Positions 34,428 to 42,609 of a stretch of 64,000 nucleotides of DNA are shown in pieces. The DNA comes from an uncultured Sulfitobacter sp. GTDB lineage: Bacteria > Pseudomonadota > Alphaproteobacteria > Rhodobacterales > Rhodobacteraceae. Each line of letters starts with the position of its first letter. Position 1 is the stretch's first letter. The stretch covers positions 62,001 to 126,000 of the forward strand of contig CANMXJ010000005.1 of NCBI GenBank assembly GCA_947501805.1, in the 5' to 3' direction. The notes under the pieces are model-generated. The model was not told where the DNA came from, searched no databases, and was given only the letters and a program-made list of their open reading frames with translations. A program made the position numbers and the translations under genes.

Positions 34428-34643
34428 ATGGCAAATTTTGAGGCTGGAGACAAGGTAAAGTGGGCTTGGGGTCGGGGATACGGCACGGGCGAAATTCAGT
34501 CCGTTTTCCCAGAGAAAACTACGCGGAAGATCAAAGGATCAGAGGTGACGCGCCATGGTTCGCAGGACGATCCGGCGCTTTATATCAAACAGGAGGATGG
34601 CGATGCTGTTCTCAAGCTTTCGTCCGAAGTGGAGCGCGTGTGA
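34428..34643 (+). CDS. DUF2945 (HVA1/TUDOR-like) family protein
   Basis: The 71-residue product matches DUF2945: MANFEAGDKVKWAWGRGYGT, TRKIKGSEVTRHGSQDDPAL and YIKQEDGDAVLKLSSE. The fold is a small Tudor-like barrel; bacterial members often lie in stress regulons and have unknown partners. AAAGGGATGG precedes the ATG. No promoter of its own was found, so it may depend on read-through from upstream. Confidence 0.85.
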   Translation: MANFEAGDKVKWAWGRGYGTGEIQSVFPEKTTRKIKGSEVTRHGSQDDPALYIKQEDGDAVLKLSSEVERV

Positions 34644-34984
34644 GAGAGTCGCGCCTTTGAAAACAGCTGGATGCAGATGCTGCGCCGGCAAAAGATCGAA
34701 GCACACAAGTCTGTCTTGAGCAGGCCCAAAAAAGTATTTCAAATCACGGCAGGTTTTTCAGAACATTCCGGTATGGGCGCTGTTCATCTCAAAGTCTTGA
34801 AGGGCACAATGAAGACCGCACCCTTTCAATTATCAAGAAACGAGCGTTATCCTGCATCCGGATATATCCCCCGAAAAGAAATTGCCGTCTTTCCAGATTG
34901 AATAATCCCCTCCACGCGAGGCTCTCAGAAGCCCTTGCACAAGATTTCCAGCTAGGATCGCAAAATAAAACATGTCCGGCGGGC
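34644..34984. other. intergenic region without recognised gene
   Basis: Frames on both strands lack ribosome binding sites and family features. I see only the beginning of the next gene's promoter at the right end. Confidence 0.4.
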
Positions 34985-35009
34985 GGAACCAAACAGGATT
35001 TCATGAGTT
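34985..35009 (+). promoter_or_regulatory. putative EcfG promoter of the PLDc_N gene
   Basis: GGAAC-N16-AGTT has one deviation from consensus. The leader would be about 32 bases with TGAGGA before the ATG. Confidence 0.5.
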
Positions 35010-35047
35010 GTATTTCCAGGTAGCTTAAACAAACTGAGGAATTTACA

Positions 35048-35236
35048 ATGGAATATGCTGGAATTGGCGGAATGATTGTCCTGGCCCTGAACATCTGGGC
35101 CATCATCAACATTGTTGGCTCGTCGGCCTCGACAGGGGGCAAGGTGATCTGGACGTTGCTTGTTCTGGTCTTGCCAATCATCGGCTTCGTGATCTGGTTC
35201 TTCGCTGGCCCGCGCTCTAGCAAGAGCCTCGCCTGA
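35048..35236 (+). CDS. PLDc_N domain small membrane protein
   Basis: The 62-residue product is a stand-alone phospholipase D/cardiolipin synthase N-terminal domain: two membrane helices, MIVLALNIWAIINIVGSSAS and KVIWTLLVLVLPIIGFVIWF, then FAGPRSSK. Free-standing copies are frequent stress-induced proteins of unknown role. ACTGAGGA stands at the right distance from the ATG. Confidence 0.87.
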   Translation: MEYAGIGGMIVLALNIWAIINIVGSSASTGGKVIWTLLVLVLPIIGFVIWFFAGPRSSKSLA

Positions 35237-35260
35237 TCAATCACGAACGACTTAATAGAG

Positions 35261-35288
35261 GGCGCGCTTTTCTACGGCGCGCCTTTTT
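35261..35288 (+). terminator. rho-independent terminator of the PLDc_N gene
   Basis: GGCGCGC and GCGCGCC pair around a TTTTCTACG-type loop and are followed by TTTTT. Confidence 0.75.
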
Positions 35289-35436
35289 CTATGGGCAAGG
35301 CACGTCGCGAACATCTCCGCGATCGCTAGAACGTGTCTCCTATCAACTTCATTTTCTGCAACACGAACCAGTATTGGGATAGAATGTCGCGCCGGAATGC
35401 CCGCTAAATCCCTAAGCAGTCAGAGAGAGGCGCGTG

Positions 35437-37143
35437 TCAGAAATCACGCATTTCCGGCTCGAAGTCTTCGACAGAAAAACTCACGCGCATCGTGTAACTT
35501 CCCTCGTTCTTGTTGATCTCCAATTTGCCGCCCAACTGGACTGCAAAGGCGTTGATAAGCTGGGCCCCAAAGCCTGTACTTTCCACATCGGGCGCGTCGC
35601 CGATAGAATTTGCAAGCGTCAGAGTGCAGTTTTTGCCGTCTTGACGCAGTACCGCGCGAATAAACGGCTGTCCCTTGGACGGCATGCCGAAGTATTTCAT
35701 CACATTGGTCATGCCCTCTGCGACAAGTAGTGACAGCGGTACGGCCTGATCCGGATAGAGCAGGACAAGGTCGATCTCGATGTCCAGATCCACGTCTGCA
35801 TCAGAGGGCAAGCCCACCTCCAATGATTTTTCGATGATTTCAGTCGCCAACACCCTGACGTCCACCTTGCCGCCGTGTTGGGATTGGTACAGATCACGGT
35901 GGATGGTCGCCAAGCTTAACACACGGTCCTGAACGCGCGACAAGACGGATTTGGTCTCTTCCTGTTTTGCTGTTCTGATCTGCATGTTCATGATTGATGA
36001 AATCAGCTGCAGGTTATTCTTAACGCGGTGATGCACTTCTTTGATCAGTACATTCTTCTCGCGAACCATATCCTCAAGGTTGGCCTCTTCCCGCAAAATA
36101 GCGTCAGTCAGCATATCAAAGTTCGATGTAAGCGCCCTCAGCTCGTTTGGCATCGGTATTTGCTTGTCATCTTTCCGGATGCTGCGGTTTAGCGAAAACC
36201 GGTCCATATTGTTGCGCAACCGTGCGATGTGTCGTAGGACAAGGGTGTGGATCGATAAAAAGGCAACGGCCATGCTGGCGATCCACATCAGGATTGGGAA
36301 AACGGCTGGCTGGATGTAATCGCCTAACCGGTTCACCAGACCATCTTTAATCTGCCAGACACCGATAACTGTGGCGGGACTGCTTTCGCTCGGGACGATA
36401 GTATAGATGCGGTTTTCCCCGCGCTGGTTTTTGCCGACAAATGCAAAGCTGCGGGTTGTTTCCAGATTTTGCAGAACAGAGCTTTGAGGCAATTCCTCAA
36501 CAGCGGGGCCAAGTTGACTGCGTTCCGTCAGAACACCGCCTTGCGCGTCAAGTGTCAGCATCGCCGCCAGTCCACGGTCTACCAGTCGGTTTTGCGTGTC
36601 CAGAACCCCTTTGTGTGGAATGGAAAGCGTGACAAATCCGGCGAAGTCCCCCTCAATCTCAAACGGTTCGAAAATCACAAAAGCGGAGCTGTTTGTTGGT
36701 GGCGCTTGGCGGTTGATAACGATGGCTGGCTCTTGAGCGCGCATAATGGCGTCGAAGTCCGGTAGTTCTGAAAAATCCACGACCACCTCGGCCGAGCTGC
36801 AACTTACCTGCCCTGTGGTCGGGAGAATGCCGATAAACGTGTAGCCGGTATTGCGTTGAATAAACTGCGGCAACTCACGGACACACTTGTCAGGGTTGTC
36901 GATAAAATCCTGAGCCACGCTGGCGAAAAACCGCGCGACACCGGACGCGCGTTTCAGCTTTAGTTCTTCCGACTTGGCCGCGCGTTCCGTCAGAGCGAGC
37001 AACACCATTCTGGCGTTCCGTTCGGCCTGATCCTCGACACGGTTTGTCTGGTAGACCGCGACCAATCCGAGCGGCAGCAAGGCAAGTGTCATCAAAAGTA
37101 TGATCTGCACACGCAGACCATTGAGCCATTTCGGAGTGGTCAC
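35437..37143 (-). CDS. membrane sensor histidine kinase (HisKA_2/HWE-like) of the general stress locus
   Basis: The 568-residue kinase has a first membrane helix (residues about 11-28), a periplasmic sensor domain of about 240 residues with two Cys (for example DKCVRELPQF and TGQVSCSSAEV), a second membrane helix near residue 285, a linker, and a HisKA_2-type core with His371 in LIKEVHHRVKNNLQLISSIM. The ATPase part includes LVAEGMTNVMKYF (N box) and the GFGAQLINAFAVQLGGKLEI glycine motif. Its ATG overlaps the ecfG stop by four bases. In related bacteria such kinases (PhyK/PhyT type) control phosphorylation of PhyR. Confidence 0.9.
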   Translation of the reverse strand: MTTPKWLNGLRVQIILLMTLALLPLGLVAVYQTNRVEDQAERNARMVLLALTERAAKSEELKLKRASGVARFFASVAQDFIDNPDKCVRELPQFIQRNTGYTFIGILPTTGQVSCSSAEVVVDFSELPDFDAIMRAQEPAIVINRQAPPTNSSAFVIFEPFEIEGDFAGFVTLSIPHKGVLDTQNRLVDRGLAAMLTLDAQGGVLTERSQLGPAVEELPQSSVLQNLETTRSFAFVGKNQRGENRIYTIVPSESSPATVIGVWQIKDGLVNRLGDYIQPAVFPILMWIASMAVAFLSIHTLVLRHIARLRNNMDRFSLNRSIRKDDKQIPMPNELRALTSNFDMLTDAILREEANLEDMVREKNVLIKEVHHRVKNNLQLISSIMNMQIRTAKQEETKSVLSRVQDRVLSLATIHRDLYQSQHGGKVDVRVLATEIIEKSLEVGLPSDADVDLDIEIDLVLLYPDQAVPLSLLVAEGMTNVMKYFGMPSKGQPFIRAVLRQDGKNCTLTLANSIGDAPDVESTGFGAQLINAFAVQLGGKLEINKNEGSYTMRVSFSVEDFEPEMRDF

Positions 37144-37694
37144 GAAGGCAAGCCCGGACTGCCGACTACTGCCATTGTGGCACTGTCTGTCAATTCCAAT
37201 GCATCGTCTTCGTCCAGATGCAAGAGCTCGGTCAGCTTGGCACGCGCACGGTTTACCCTGCTCTTAACTGTACCGGTGGCCACGCCACACATTTTGCCCG
37301 CGTCTTCGTAGGAAAATCCGGATGCGCCAACCAAAATCAACGCTTCGCGTTGCTCGTCAGGCAATTGGTCAAAAGCTTGTTTGAAATCCATCATTTGCAT
37401 TCGGCCATCATGTGCCGGTTTGACAGACAAAGTGTCGGAAAAGACATTGTCGACATCCGCGACCTCGCGGTTCAGTTTGCGCCGGCTTGAATAGAAGTTG
37501 TTGCGCAAAATGGTAAACAGCCACGCGCGCATGTTTGTGCCCACCTGAAACTTGTCCATGTTCGTCCATGCCTTGAGGACCGTATCCTGTACCATGTCAT
37601 CTGCGGTTGAACGGTTGCGCGTCAGGCTTAAGGCAAACGCCCGGAGGGCAGGCAAATGCGTTACGAGTTCGTCGCGTGGGTCAGCATCGCTCAT
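37140..37694 (-). CDS. ecfG: EcfG-family RNA polymerase sigma factor
   Basis: The 184-residue sigma factor has region 2 (ALRAFALSLTRNRSTADDMVQDTVLKAW, typical in part) and region 4 (FDQLPDEQREALILVGASGF, then SYEDAGKMCGVATGTVKSRV). It fits the ECF15/EcfG group, the master sigma factor of the alphaproteobacterial general stress response. Its ATG overlaps the stop of nepR by four bases. Interleaved EcfG promoters before nepR and phyR imply autoregulation. Confidence 0.95.
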   Translation of the reverse strand: MSDADPRDELVTHLPALRAFALSLTRNRSTADDMVQDTVLKAWTNMDKFQVGTNMRAWLFTILRNNFYSSRRKLNREVADVDNVFSDTLSVKPAHDGRMQMMDFKQAFDQLPDEQREALILVGASGFSYEDAGKMCGVATGTVKSRVNRARAKLTELLHLDEDDALELTDSATMAVVGSPGLPS

Positions 37695-37855
37695 TTCTTT
37701 GCCTTCTGCGCTTCGTCTTGCGCGCGAAGAACCAAAAGCAAATCTGTGATTTGCTCCGGCATTCCGTCGGCCTCTAGGTCGGAAAACACCTGCTTGAGGT
37801 TCTGATCTATGTACTCGGCAATCTTTGCCTTTTTGGGGTCTTCGCTGGTTGTCAT
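37691..37855 (-). CDS. nepR: NepR anti-sigma factor
   Basis: The 54-residue product matches NepR: KIAEYIDQNLKQVFSDLEAD with the two amphipathic helices, followed by MPEQITDLLLVLRAQDEAQ. NepR binds and silences EcfG until phosphorylated PhyR takes it away. The ATG giving MTTSEDPKKAK is preferred; an upstream TTG would lie on top of the promoter. The gene order nepR-ecfG, divergent from phyR, is the classical arrangement. Confidence 0.93.
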   Translation of the reverse strand: MTTSEDPKKAKIAEYIDQNLKQVFSDLEADGMPEQITDLLLVLRAQDEAQKAKK

Positions 37856-37901
37856 GCTTTGCCGACGCCTCATGTTTAAAGTATAAGTTTTCCTAACGCA
37901 G

Positions 37902-37926
37902 GGAACCAACGCGCGTTGGATGCGTT
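37902..37926 (+). promoter_or_regulatory. EcfG promoter of phyR
   Basis: GGAAC-N16-CGTT matches consensus exactly. The predicted leader is about 27 bases. It overlaps the oppositely directed nepR promoter over most of its length. Confidence 0.82.
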
Positions 37927-37933
37927 TAGTTCC
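37908..37933 (-). promoter_or_regulatory. EcfG promoter of nepR-ecfG-kinase
   Basis: Minus-strand GGAAC-N17-CGTT matches consensus. It shares 19 bases with the phyR promoter, so two EcfG holoenzymes could not bind both at once. Confidence 0.8.
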
Positions 37934-37960
37934 AATAATCTACTAAAAAGGTTCAAAAAT

Positions 37961-38770
37961 ATGAACGACTCTTTCGCCGAGGCCAACTTTTCCGATCTTA
38001 TCGCTGCGGAGCTTCCCTATCTGCGCCGCTATACACGAGCACTGACAGGATCGCAGGCGAGGGGCGACAAATACACGGTCGCCACGCTTGAGACAATCCT
38101 GAAGGACAGATCACCGTTCGAGAACGAACACCCTGTCAAAGTTAACCTGTTTAAGTGCTTCCACGCTATCTGGATGACATCCGGGCAGCAGTTTGTCGAG
38201 CCGGAGGACGGGTTGCGCAGCCGCGCGCATGGTTTGCTGGCAAACCTGACAGCCAATTCACGCGAGGCTCTCTTGCTGCGCACAATCGAAGAGTTCAGCC
38301 TGACCCACATCGCTGTGATTATGGACGTTACCGTCGACGAGGTTCGCGAACTGATTTCAACAGCCAATGTCGAACTTGCGGATAGTTTCAAGGGCCGTGT
38401 GATGATTATCGAGGACGAGCCGATCATCGCCGCCGATCTTTCCGCAATAGTGAGTGCTCTGGGACATGAGGTTACCGGTATTGCACGCACTCATGCCGAG
38501 GCAGTATCACTGGGAAGCGAGCTTGGCGCTGATCTGATCCTCGCGGACATTCAGTTGGCGGATAACTCGTCCGGAATTGACGCTGTGAACGATTTGCTTG
38601 ATCTGATGGATGTGCCGGTCATCTTTATCACGGCTTTCCCGGAGCGTCTGTTGACCGGAGAACGCCACGAACCTGCTTTCCTGATTTCCAAGCCGTTCCA
38701 TGAAGCGCAAGTGCAATCGGCGGTAAGTCAGGCGATGTTCTTTGCGTCTACCGATACATTGAAGAACTAG
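37961..38770 (+). CDS. phyR: PhyR: sigma-like anti-anti-sigma response regulator
   Basis: The 269-residue protein joins an N-terminal EcfG-like domain (residues about 1-140; DLIAAELPYLRRYTRALTGS and SREALLLRTIEEFSLTHIAV) to a C-terminal receiver (VMIIEDEPIIAADLSAIVSA, phosphoacceptor Asp196 in LILADIQLADNSSG, Thr in VIFITAFPE and Lys in FLISKPF). Phosphorylation exposes the sigma-like domain, which traps NepR and frees EcfG. The ATG giving MNDSFAEAN was chosen, with AAGG upstream. An exact EcfG promoter precedes it and a strong terminator follows. Confidence 0.95.
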   Translation: MNDSFAEANFSDLIAAELPYLRRYTRALTGSQARGDKYTVATLETILKDRSPFENEHPVKVNLFKCFHAIWMTSGQQFVEPEDGLRSRAHGLLANLTANSREALLLRTIEEFSLTHIAVIMDVTVDEVRELISTANVELADSFKGRVMIIEDEPIIAADLSAIVSALGHEVTGIARTHAEAVSLGSELGADLILADIQLADNSSGIDAVNDLLDLMDVPVIFITAFPERLLTGERHEPAFLISKPFHEAQVQSAVSQAMFFASTDTLKN

Positions 38771-38781
38771 AGCAAAAACTA

Positions 38782-38809
38782 AAGCCCGCCCCGATATCGG
38801 GGCGGGCTT
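38782..38809. terminator. bidirectional terminator between phyR and dps
   Basis: A perfect 28-base palindrome (arms AAGCCCGCCCCGAT and its complement) lies between the convergent phyR and dps genes. Confidence 0.8.
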
Positions 38810-38836
38810 GTACCGACGCGCCTCACGGGCACGTTT

Positions 38837-39334
38837 TTATTGGGCTGCCATCGCCTTGAGCATCCAGGCCGCCTGTTCGTGGAACGCAGCCCTTTCGGTT
38901 GCAAGATCCTCGGTGACAGGGTCGTTATGCTCACCTGCCAGCTTGATAAGCGCATGCAGGCGCTGGGAAACGTGCGCGTGATCTTCGGCCAAAATAACGC
39001 ACATTTCGCCCGCGCTTGGGGCTGTCGCATCGTCTTTGATCACGGACCGTTCAATGATTGTTCCCATCGCCATCGGGGCCATCTGTCCGATCGCGCGGAT
39101 ACGCTCGGCGAGTTTGTCGGCGGCAGCGAACATGTTTTCGTACTGTCCTTCGGTCAGCTTGTGAATCGAGAAGAAAAGCGGCCCTTCTACGTTCCAGTGA
39201 AACGCATGGCTTTTGAATGTCAGCCGGTATGTATCCGCAAGAACGTCCGTAAGGGCGTTTGCCAGCTCTTCGGCACCTTCTACGCCAGATGCGATGTCTG
39301 TGGATGTAGGTACAACGTCGAGTGCATGTGTCAT
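38837..39334 (-). CDS. dps: Dps family DNA-protecting ferritin
   Basis: The 165-residue product matches Dps: LTFKSHAFHWNVEGPLFFSI with the ferroxidase His and Trp, HKLTEGQYENMFAAADKLAERIRAIG (in part) with the Glu/Asp ligands, and AEDHAHVSQRLHALI. Dps dodecamers store iron and protect DNA from peroxide. The gene follows the small DUF1328 gene by 31 bases and probably shares its exact EcfG promoter. Confidence 0.93.
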   Translation of the reverse strand: MTHALDVVPTSTDIASGVEGAEELANALTDVLADTYRLTFKSHAFHWNVEGPLFFSIHKLTEGQYENMFAAADKLAERIRAIGQMAPMAMGTIIERSVIKDDATAPSAGEMCVILAEDHAHVSQRLHALIKLAGEHNDPVTEDLATERAAFHEQAAWMLKAMAAQ

Positions 39335-39365
39335 TTTATCTTCCTTTCATGAGAGGGTTGGGAGT

Positions 39366-39527
39366 TCAGCTTCGTACTGCGCGCAGGATCAAAGTGCCGA
39401 CGAACAGGACCAAGAATACAACGAATAGGATTTTTGCGATTCCGGCGGATGCCGTTGCAATTCCGCCAAAGCCGAACAGGGCCGCGATCAATGCGACCAC
39501 GAGAAAAACGAGTGCATAATATAGCAT
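39366..39527 (-). CDS. DUF1328 (YtjA-like) small membrane protein
   Basis: The 53-residue product is a complete DUF1328 protein with two hydrophobic helices: [20 protein letters not shown], then [20 protein letters not shown]. These stress-induced proteins have unknown function. GGCAGGAGAGCC precedes the ATG. The longer upstream frame would run into the promoter. Confidence 0.9.
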   Translation of the reverse strand: MLYYALVFLVVALIAALFGFGGIATASAGIAKILFVVFLVLFVGTLILRAVRS

Positions 39528-39589
39528 TTTGGCTCTCCTGCCTTGCTGTCTGTTTGCAGTGATTGTGAAATCACTTGATCTGCCAAACA

Positions 39590-39615
39590 AACGACATGGC
39601 GGGTGATTTGGTTCC
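39590..39615 (-). promoter_or_regulatory. EcfG promoter of DUF1328-dps
   Basis: Minus-strand GGAAC-N17-CGTT matches consensus, about 63 bases before the DUF1328 start codon. Confidence 0.78.
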
Positions 39616-39698
39616 AAAAATTATGGCCAAAACTGGCAGTAATCCGGCAGGCTGGCATTCAAGTTGTCTCGGTCATGCCTTTTGGAAGGCGGTTGCTG

Positions 39699-40049
39699 CT
39701 AATTTGACAATGCGTCCAATACCATGCCCGAGTTGAAGGGAACCTCGACAAAGCGTGCTGGAAAACCAACATCGCGGGCCGGTCCGACAAACACCACGTG
39801 TCCGCCGCGTCCAACACAGTTTTTCAACACCCGTAACATTCCTTGGGTCGCAAGCTTGCTGTTGATAATGATGCAAACCGTTTCTGGTTTTGTTGCGATC
39901 CGCGTTTCTGCTTCGGCCCCGTTTTGATGCAATTCTACAGCGCTATCGGGGAAGCTGGATTTCAGTATTCCCGCTAAATCCATACTCACAATTGGGTCTG
40001 GCTCGACGACAACGAAAGTCCGCACAACAAAGTCCATACTATGTTTCAT
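39699..40049 (-). CDS. degenerate receiver-domain protein
   Basis: The 116-residue product follows the receiver fold: TFVVVEPDPIVSMDLAGILK at the acidic loop (only one Asp left, beside Glu), VCIIINSKLATQGMLRVLKN at the site where the phosphoacceptor Asp should be (Asn63 follows the third hydrophobic strand), and VEVPFNSGMVLDAL where Lys-Pro is expected (Val-Pro). It should therefore not be phosphorylated in the usual way. A role as a constitutive or ligand-binding pseudo-receiver near the stress locus is inference. No EcfG promoter was found. Confidence 0.72.
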   Translation of the reverse strand: MKHSMDFVVRTFVVVEPDPIVSMDLAGILKSSFPDSAVELHQNGAEAETRIATKPETVCIIINSKLATQGMLRVLKNCVGRGGHVVFVGPARDVGFPARFVEVPFNSGMVLDALSN

Positions 40050-40212
40050 CGTTTGCGGATAACGATGTTGGACGCGGCCTGCATTAATCTATGACACAGT
40101 GAAACCGCGAAAGTCGGCGGGGGTGATCTTGAACGTTGTATTTTCCAGCAACGGGTTCGCCAACGACCGGATCTGACAATGCAACTGGCAATTTCCCAAG
40201 GCTGGGAGCGGG

Positions 40213-41037
40213 TCAGATATTTTGATCAGTTGAAACCAGTTCCTGCGGGATAGAGGCCATTGCAATGCCTGCCTCAAAAAGCGCGGTATTCCCGCGCGCC
40301 GTCATGTCCGTTATGAATGCGAACTGGTTGCGGGGCTCAAACGGATAGGCCTTGAGCTTGTACACCATACAATACGGCGCATTTTCCATAACCACGACCA
40401 CATCACGATCAAGGTTCAAATAGGGGCTGGTGCGCGCTACAGCTTTCAAAAGCGGCGCAACCTGATCAATGGCCTGATCCCGCATGACGTAAAATGTCGC
40501 CACGCACATCAACGTCCCGAAACCGTCGTTGGCATTTGAGACATTCTCGGTCCATATCCGGTCATGAGAGATTGTGACCACATTGTCATCTGGCGTTCGT
40601 ATCTGCACGGCACGCATGCCGACGGAAACAACCTCACCATAATCGTTCCCGATTTTGATCCAGTCGCCCAGCCGGTACGGTTTCTCGAATAGCGCGACAA
40701 AACCGGCGATCACGCTGCTTGCTAAATCCTTGACCGCAAAACCGGCGGCGACGCTCAATGCACCGGCAATGAAGATGAAGTTCTGAAGTGTGATGTTGAA
40801 AATCAGGGGTACAATCCAGATGATCAAAATCAGCAGGGCCAAGACCCGCGAGATCGGCACGGCATTCAAGGTCATGTTGCGTAACTGCGCCGGCAACAGA
40901 TCAGCCAACCAGGGAAGTAGTTTTTGAGTGACTTTGATAAATGCCCAAGCCAGCAGAATGCTGAGCGCTATCTCTGCAATGATCCATCCATTGATACTGT
41001 TGAAAAGGTTCGAAACTCTCTCTGCGCGATCATCCAT
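40213..41037 (-). CDS. MscS family mechanosensitive channel
   Basis: The 274-residue inner-membrane protein has three predicted helices, the pore segment IFIAGALSVAAGFAVKDLAS and the beta domain EKPYRLGDWIKIGNDYGEVV with VQIRTPDDNVVTISHDRIW. It is of the short MscS type. It begins seven bases after the stop of an unknown 375-residue gene, so the two form an operon and may form a regulated channel unit; this is inference. Confidence 0.88.
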   Translation of the reverse strand: MDDRAERVSNLFNSINGWIIAEIALSILLAWAFIKVTQKLLPWLADLLPAQLRNMTLNAVPISRVLALLILIIWIVPLIFNITLQNFIFIAGALSVAAGFAVKDLASSVIAGFVALFEKPYRLGDWIKIGNDYGEVVSVGMRAVQIRTPDDNVVTISHDRIWTENVSNANDGFGTLMCVATFYVMRDQAIDQVAPLLKAVARTSPYLNLDRDVVVVMENAPYCMVYKLKAYPFEPRNQFAFITDMTARGNTALFEAGIAMASIPQELVSTDQNI

Positions 41038-41044
41038 AGGTCAG

Positions 41045-42172
41045 TCAAAGCTCATCAAGGTTGAAGCCGGCAGCACCAAGTTCGCTGCGAATGTCGGGGT
41101 AGCTGCGAATGGCGCATTGGACGCGATCGTCCTGCAAATTGATAAACCCTGTCCGGTTGAGTTCCGTCCAGATGCCATTAGGCACCCGTTGTGGCAGTAA
41201 GTCATTCAACGCGTCGATGGAGCGGCTTCCGTGGATCATCAAGGCATGCAAGGCAAACAACAACGCATCTGATCCGTTGGCTGGAAGCGAACAGGCGGCT
41301 GGCAGGTCCACCCAGATGCGGCCCGCGTCTGACGCTTTTTCCTTGTCTTTTGTTTCGGCGATGCCGCGAAAGAACATTTCAATCGCAACCCATGGAAGGC
41401 CAAGGCTGCGACCGGCAAGGTTTTCCAGATAGGGGTCTGTCAAACCATCATCGTCATCGCGCGCCAGAATGGAGTTGCCACTCTCGACTGAGGAAAAGGT
41501 ATCACGCTTGCCGTTATGAGACAGCGCACCTTCAAGTATTGCGGCGAGGGCATTTTTATCAAAGGCAGGAAAAGTGTCGGCATTTCCAAACAGCAATAAC
41601 GCATCGTCGAACTGCTTGAGATATCGCCATGCCCAACTGTTGCAGCCTACAAGAACTTTCCCTTTGAAACCGGCGAGGTCGGAAAAAAGATCAAAAAGCG
41701 GGGCTAATTTGTTGTGATCACGCGCAAAGAACGTTTCCAGTTGAGGGATTAAAATGCAAGCAGCATCCCCAAAATCGTGCAGGTTTCCGTCACAATGCAA
41801 AACCGGAAGGCCATGATGATCTGCCCAGTCAGTCAGGGTGTCTTCGTTCATGGGCGGATGGACAAAGGCGCGTCGTGCGACTGCGTTTTCGGCCACCTGC
41901 GCCCATTCAAGATAGTGATGATCCAGCATATTGTGGAGTCTTGTTGCAAGTAACATACGGACACTGCGGTTCAGAGCGTCATCAGAAATGGACTTGAGTT
42001 CTTGGACGTCCACAGCGTTCTCGCCAACGTCAGGCAAAAGGCCAATCTTGACCTTCTCAAAAAGATGCCCAAGCGTCTGGCGCGCCTCGCTGCGCGGCCA
42101 TTTGAAGGTCCCCAGTTTAATCAACGTGTCCGGAAGATCCTGTGGCTCACATTCTTGGCTGTTGGATGTCAT
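41045..42172 (-). CDS. hypothetical protein of unknown family, operon partner of an MscS channel
   Basis: The 375-residue product is soluble and acidic. It has no Walker A motif or other catalytic signature that I can see. A middle part alternates strands and helices (LPVLHCDGNLHDFGDAACIL, FKGKVLVGCNSWAWRYLKQF, DDALLLFGNADTFPAF), as in an alpha/beta domain, and the C-terminus (GIWTELNRTGFINLQDDRVQ, then SELGAAGFNLDEL) could be a winged helix. The start at MTSNSQECE is uncertain; ATGs at 42217 or further upstream are possible. It lies directly upstream of an mscS gene. Confidence 0.65.
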   Translation of the reverse strand: MTSNSQECEPQDLPDTLIKLGTFKWPRSEARQTLGHLFEKVKIGLLPDVGENAVDVQELKSISDDALNRSVRMLLATRLHNMLDHHYLEWAQVAENAVARRAFVHPPMNEDTLTDWADHHGLPVLHCDGNLHDFGDAACILIPQLETFFARDHNKLAPLFDLFSDLAGFKGKVLVGCNSWAWRYLKQFDDALLLFGNADTFPAFDKNALAAILEGALSHNGKRDTFSSVESGNSILARDDDDGLTDPYLENLAGRSLGLPWVAIEMFFRGIAETKDKEKASDAGRIWVDLPAACSLPANGSDALLFALHALMIHGSRSIDALNDLLPQRVPNGIWTELNRTGFINLQDDRVQCAIRSYPDIRSELGAAGFNLDEL

Positions 42173-42609
42173 TCTCGGCCATTCATAGTCGTTATTCCCG
42201 CAAGTCTTGTTACGCATGGCTCTTGCAACATCAACGGCACCTGCTTTCTCAACAGGTAGCCTGACGGAATGTGCCAAATCAAAGTTGGAGCGCACAGATC
42301 GCGACCACAGAACAAGTATTACCTATTCCGAAGGGCGAGGCTATGTCATTTAATGGATCAACCTTGGGGAAGTGACGCATCTATGGCCCACCCAAGCCAT
42401 ATGCTTGGTGAAAAGAGCCGTCCGTTTTCGGGCAGAGATCATTTGGAAACATGTGGCTTTTGTTTGCCTAAGACAACTTAGCGGTCCCCATCAGCTGAGA
42501 CCATCAAACAGCGTTGGCTTGCGCGTCATTCCGGCTTGGGACGGTATTTACAGCAGCAATTCGCACTTTATGTCTTGTAAGCAACTGGTTTCGGGTGTCC
42601 GGTCCTCAA

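Noticed and set aside
34789..35244. 151-codon minus-strand frame
   Set aside because: It is antisense to the clear PLDc_N gene and its promoter.
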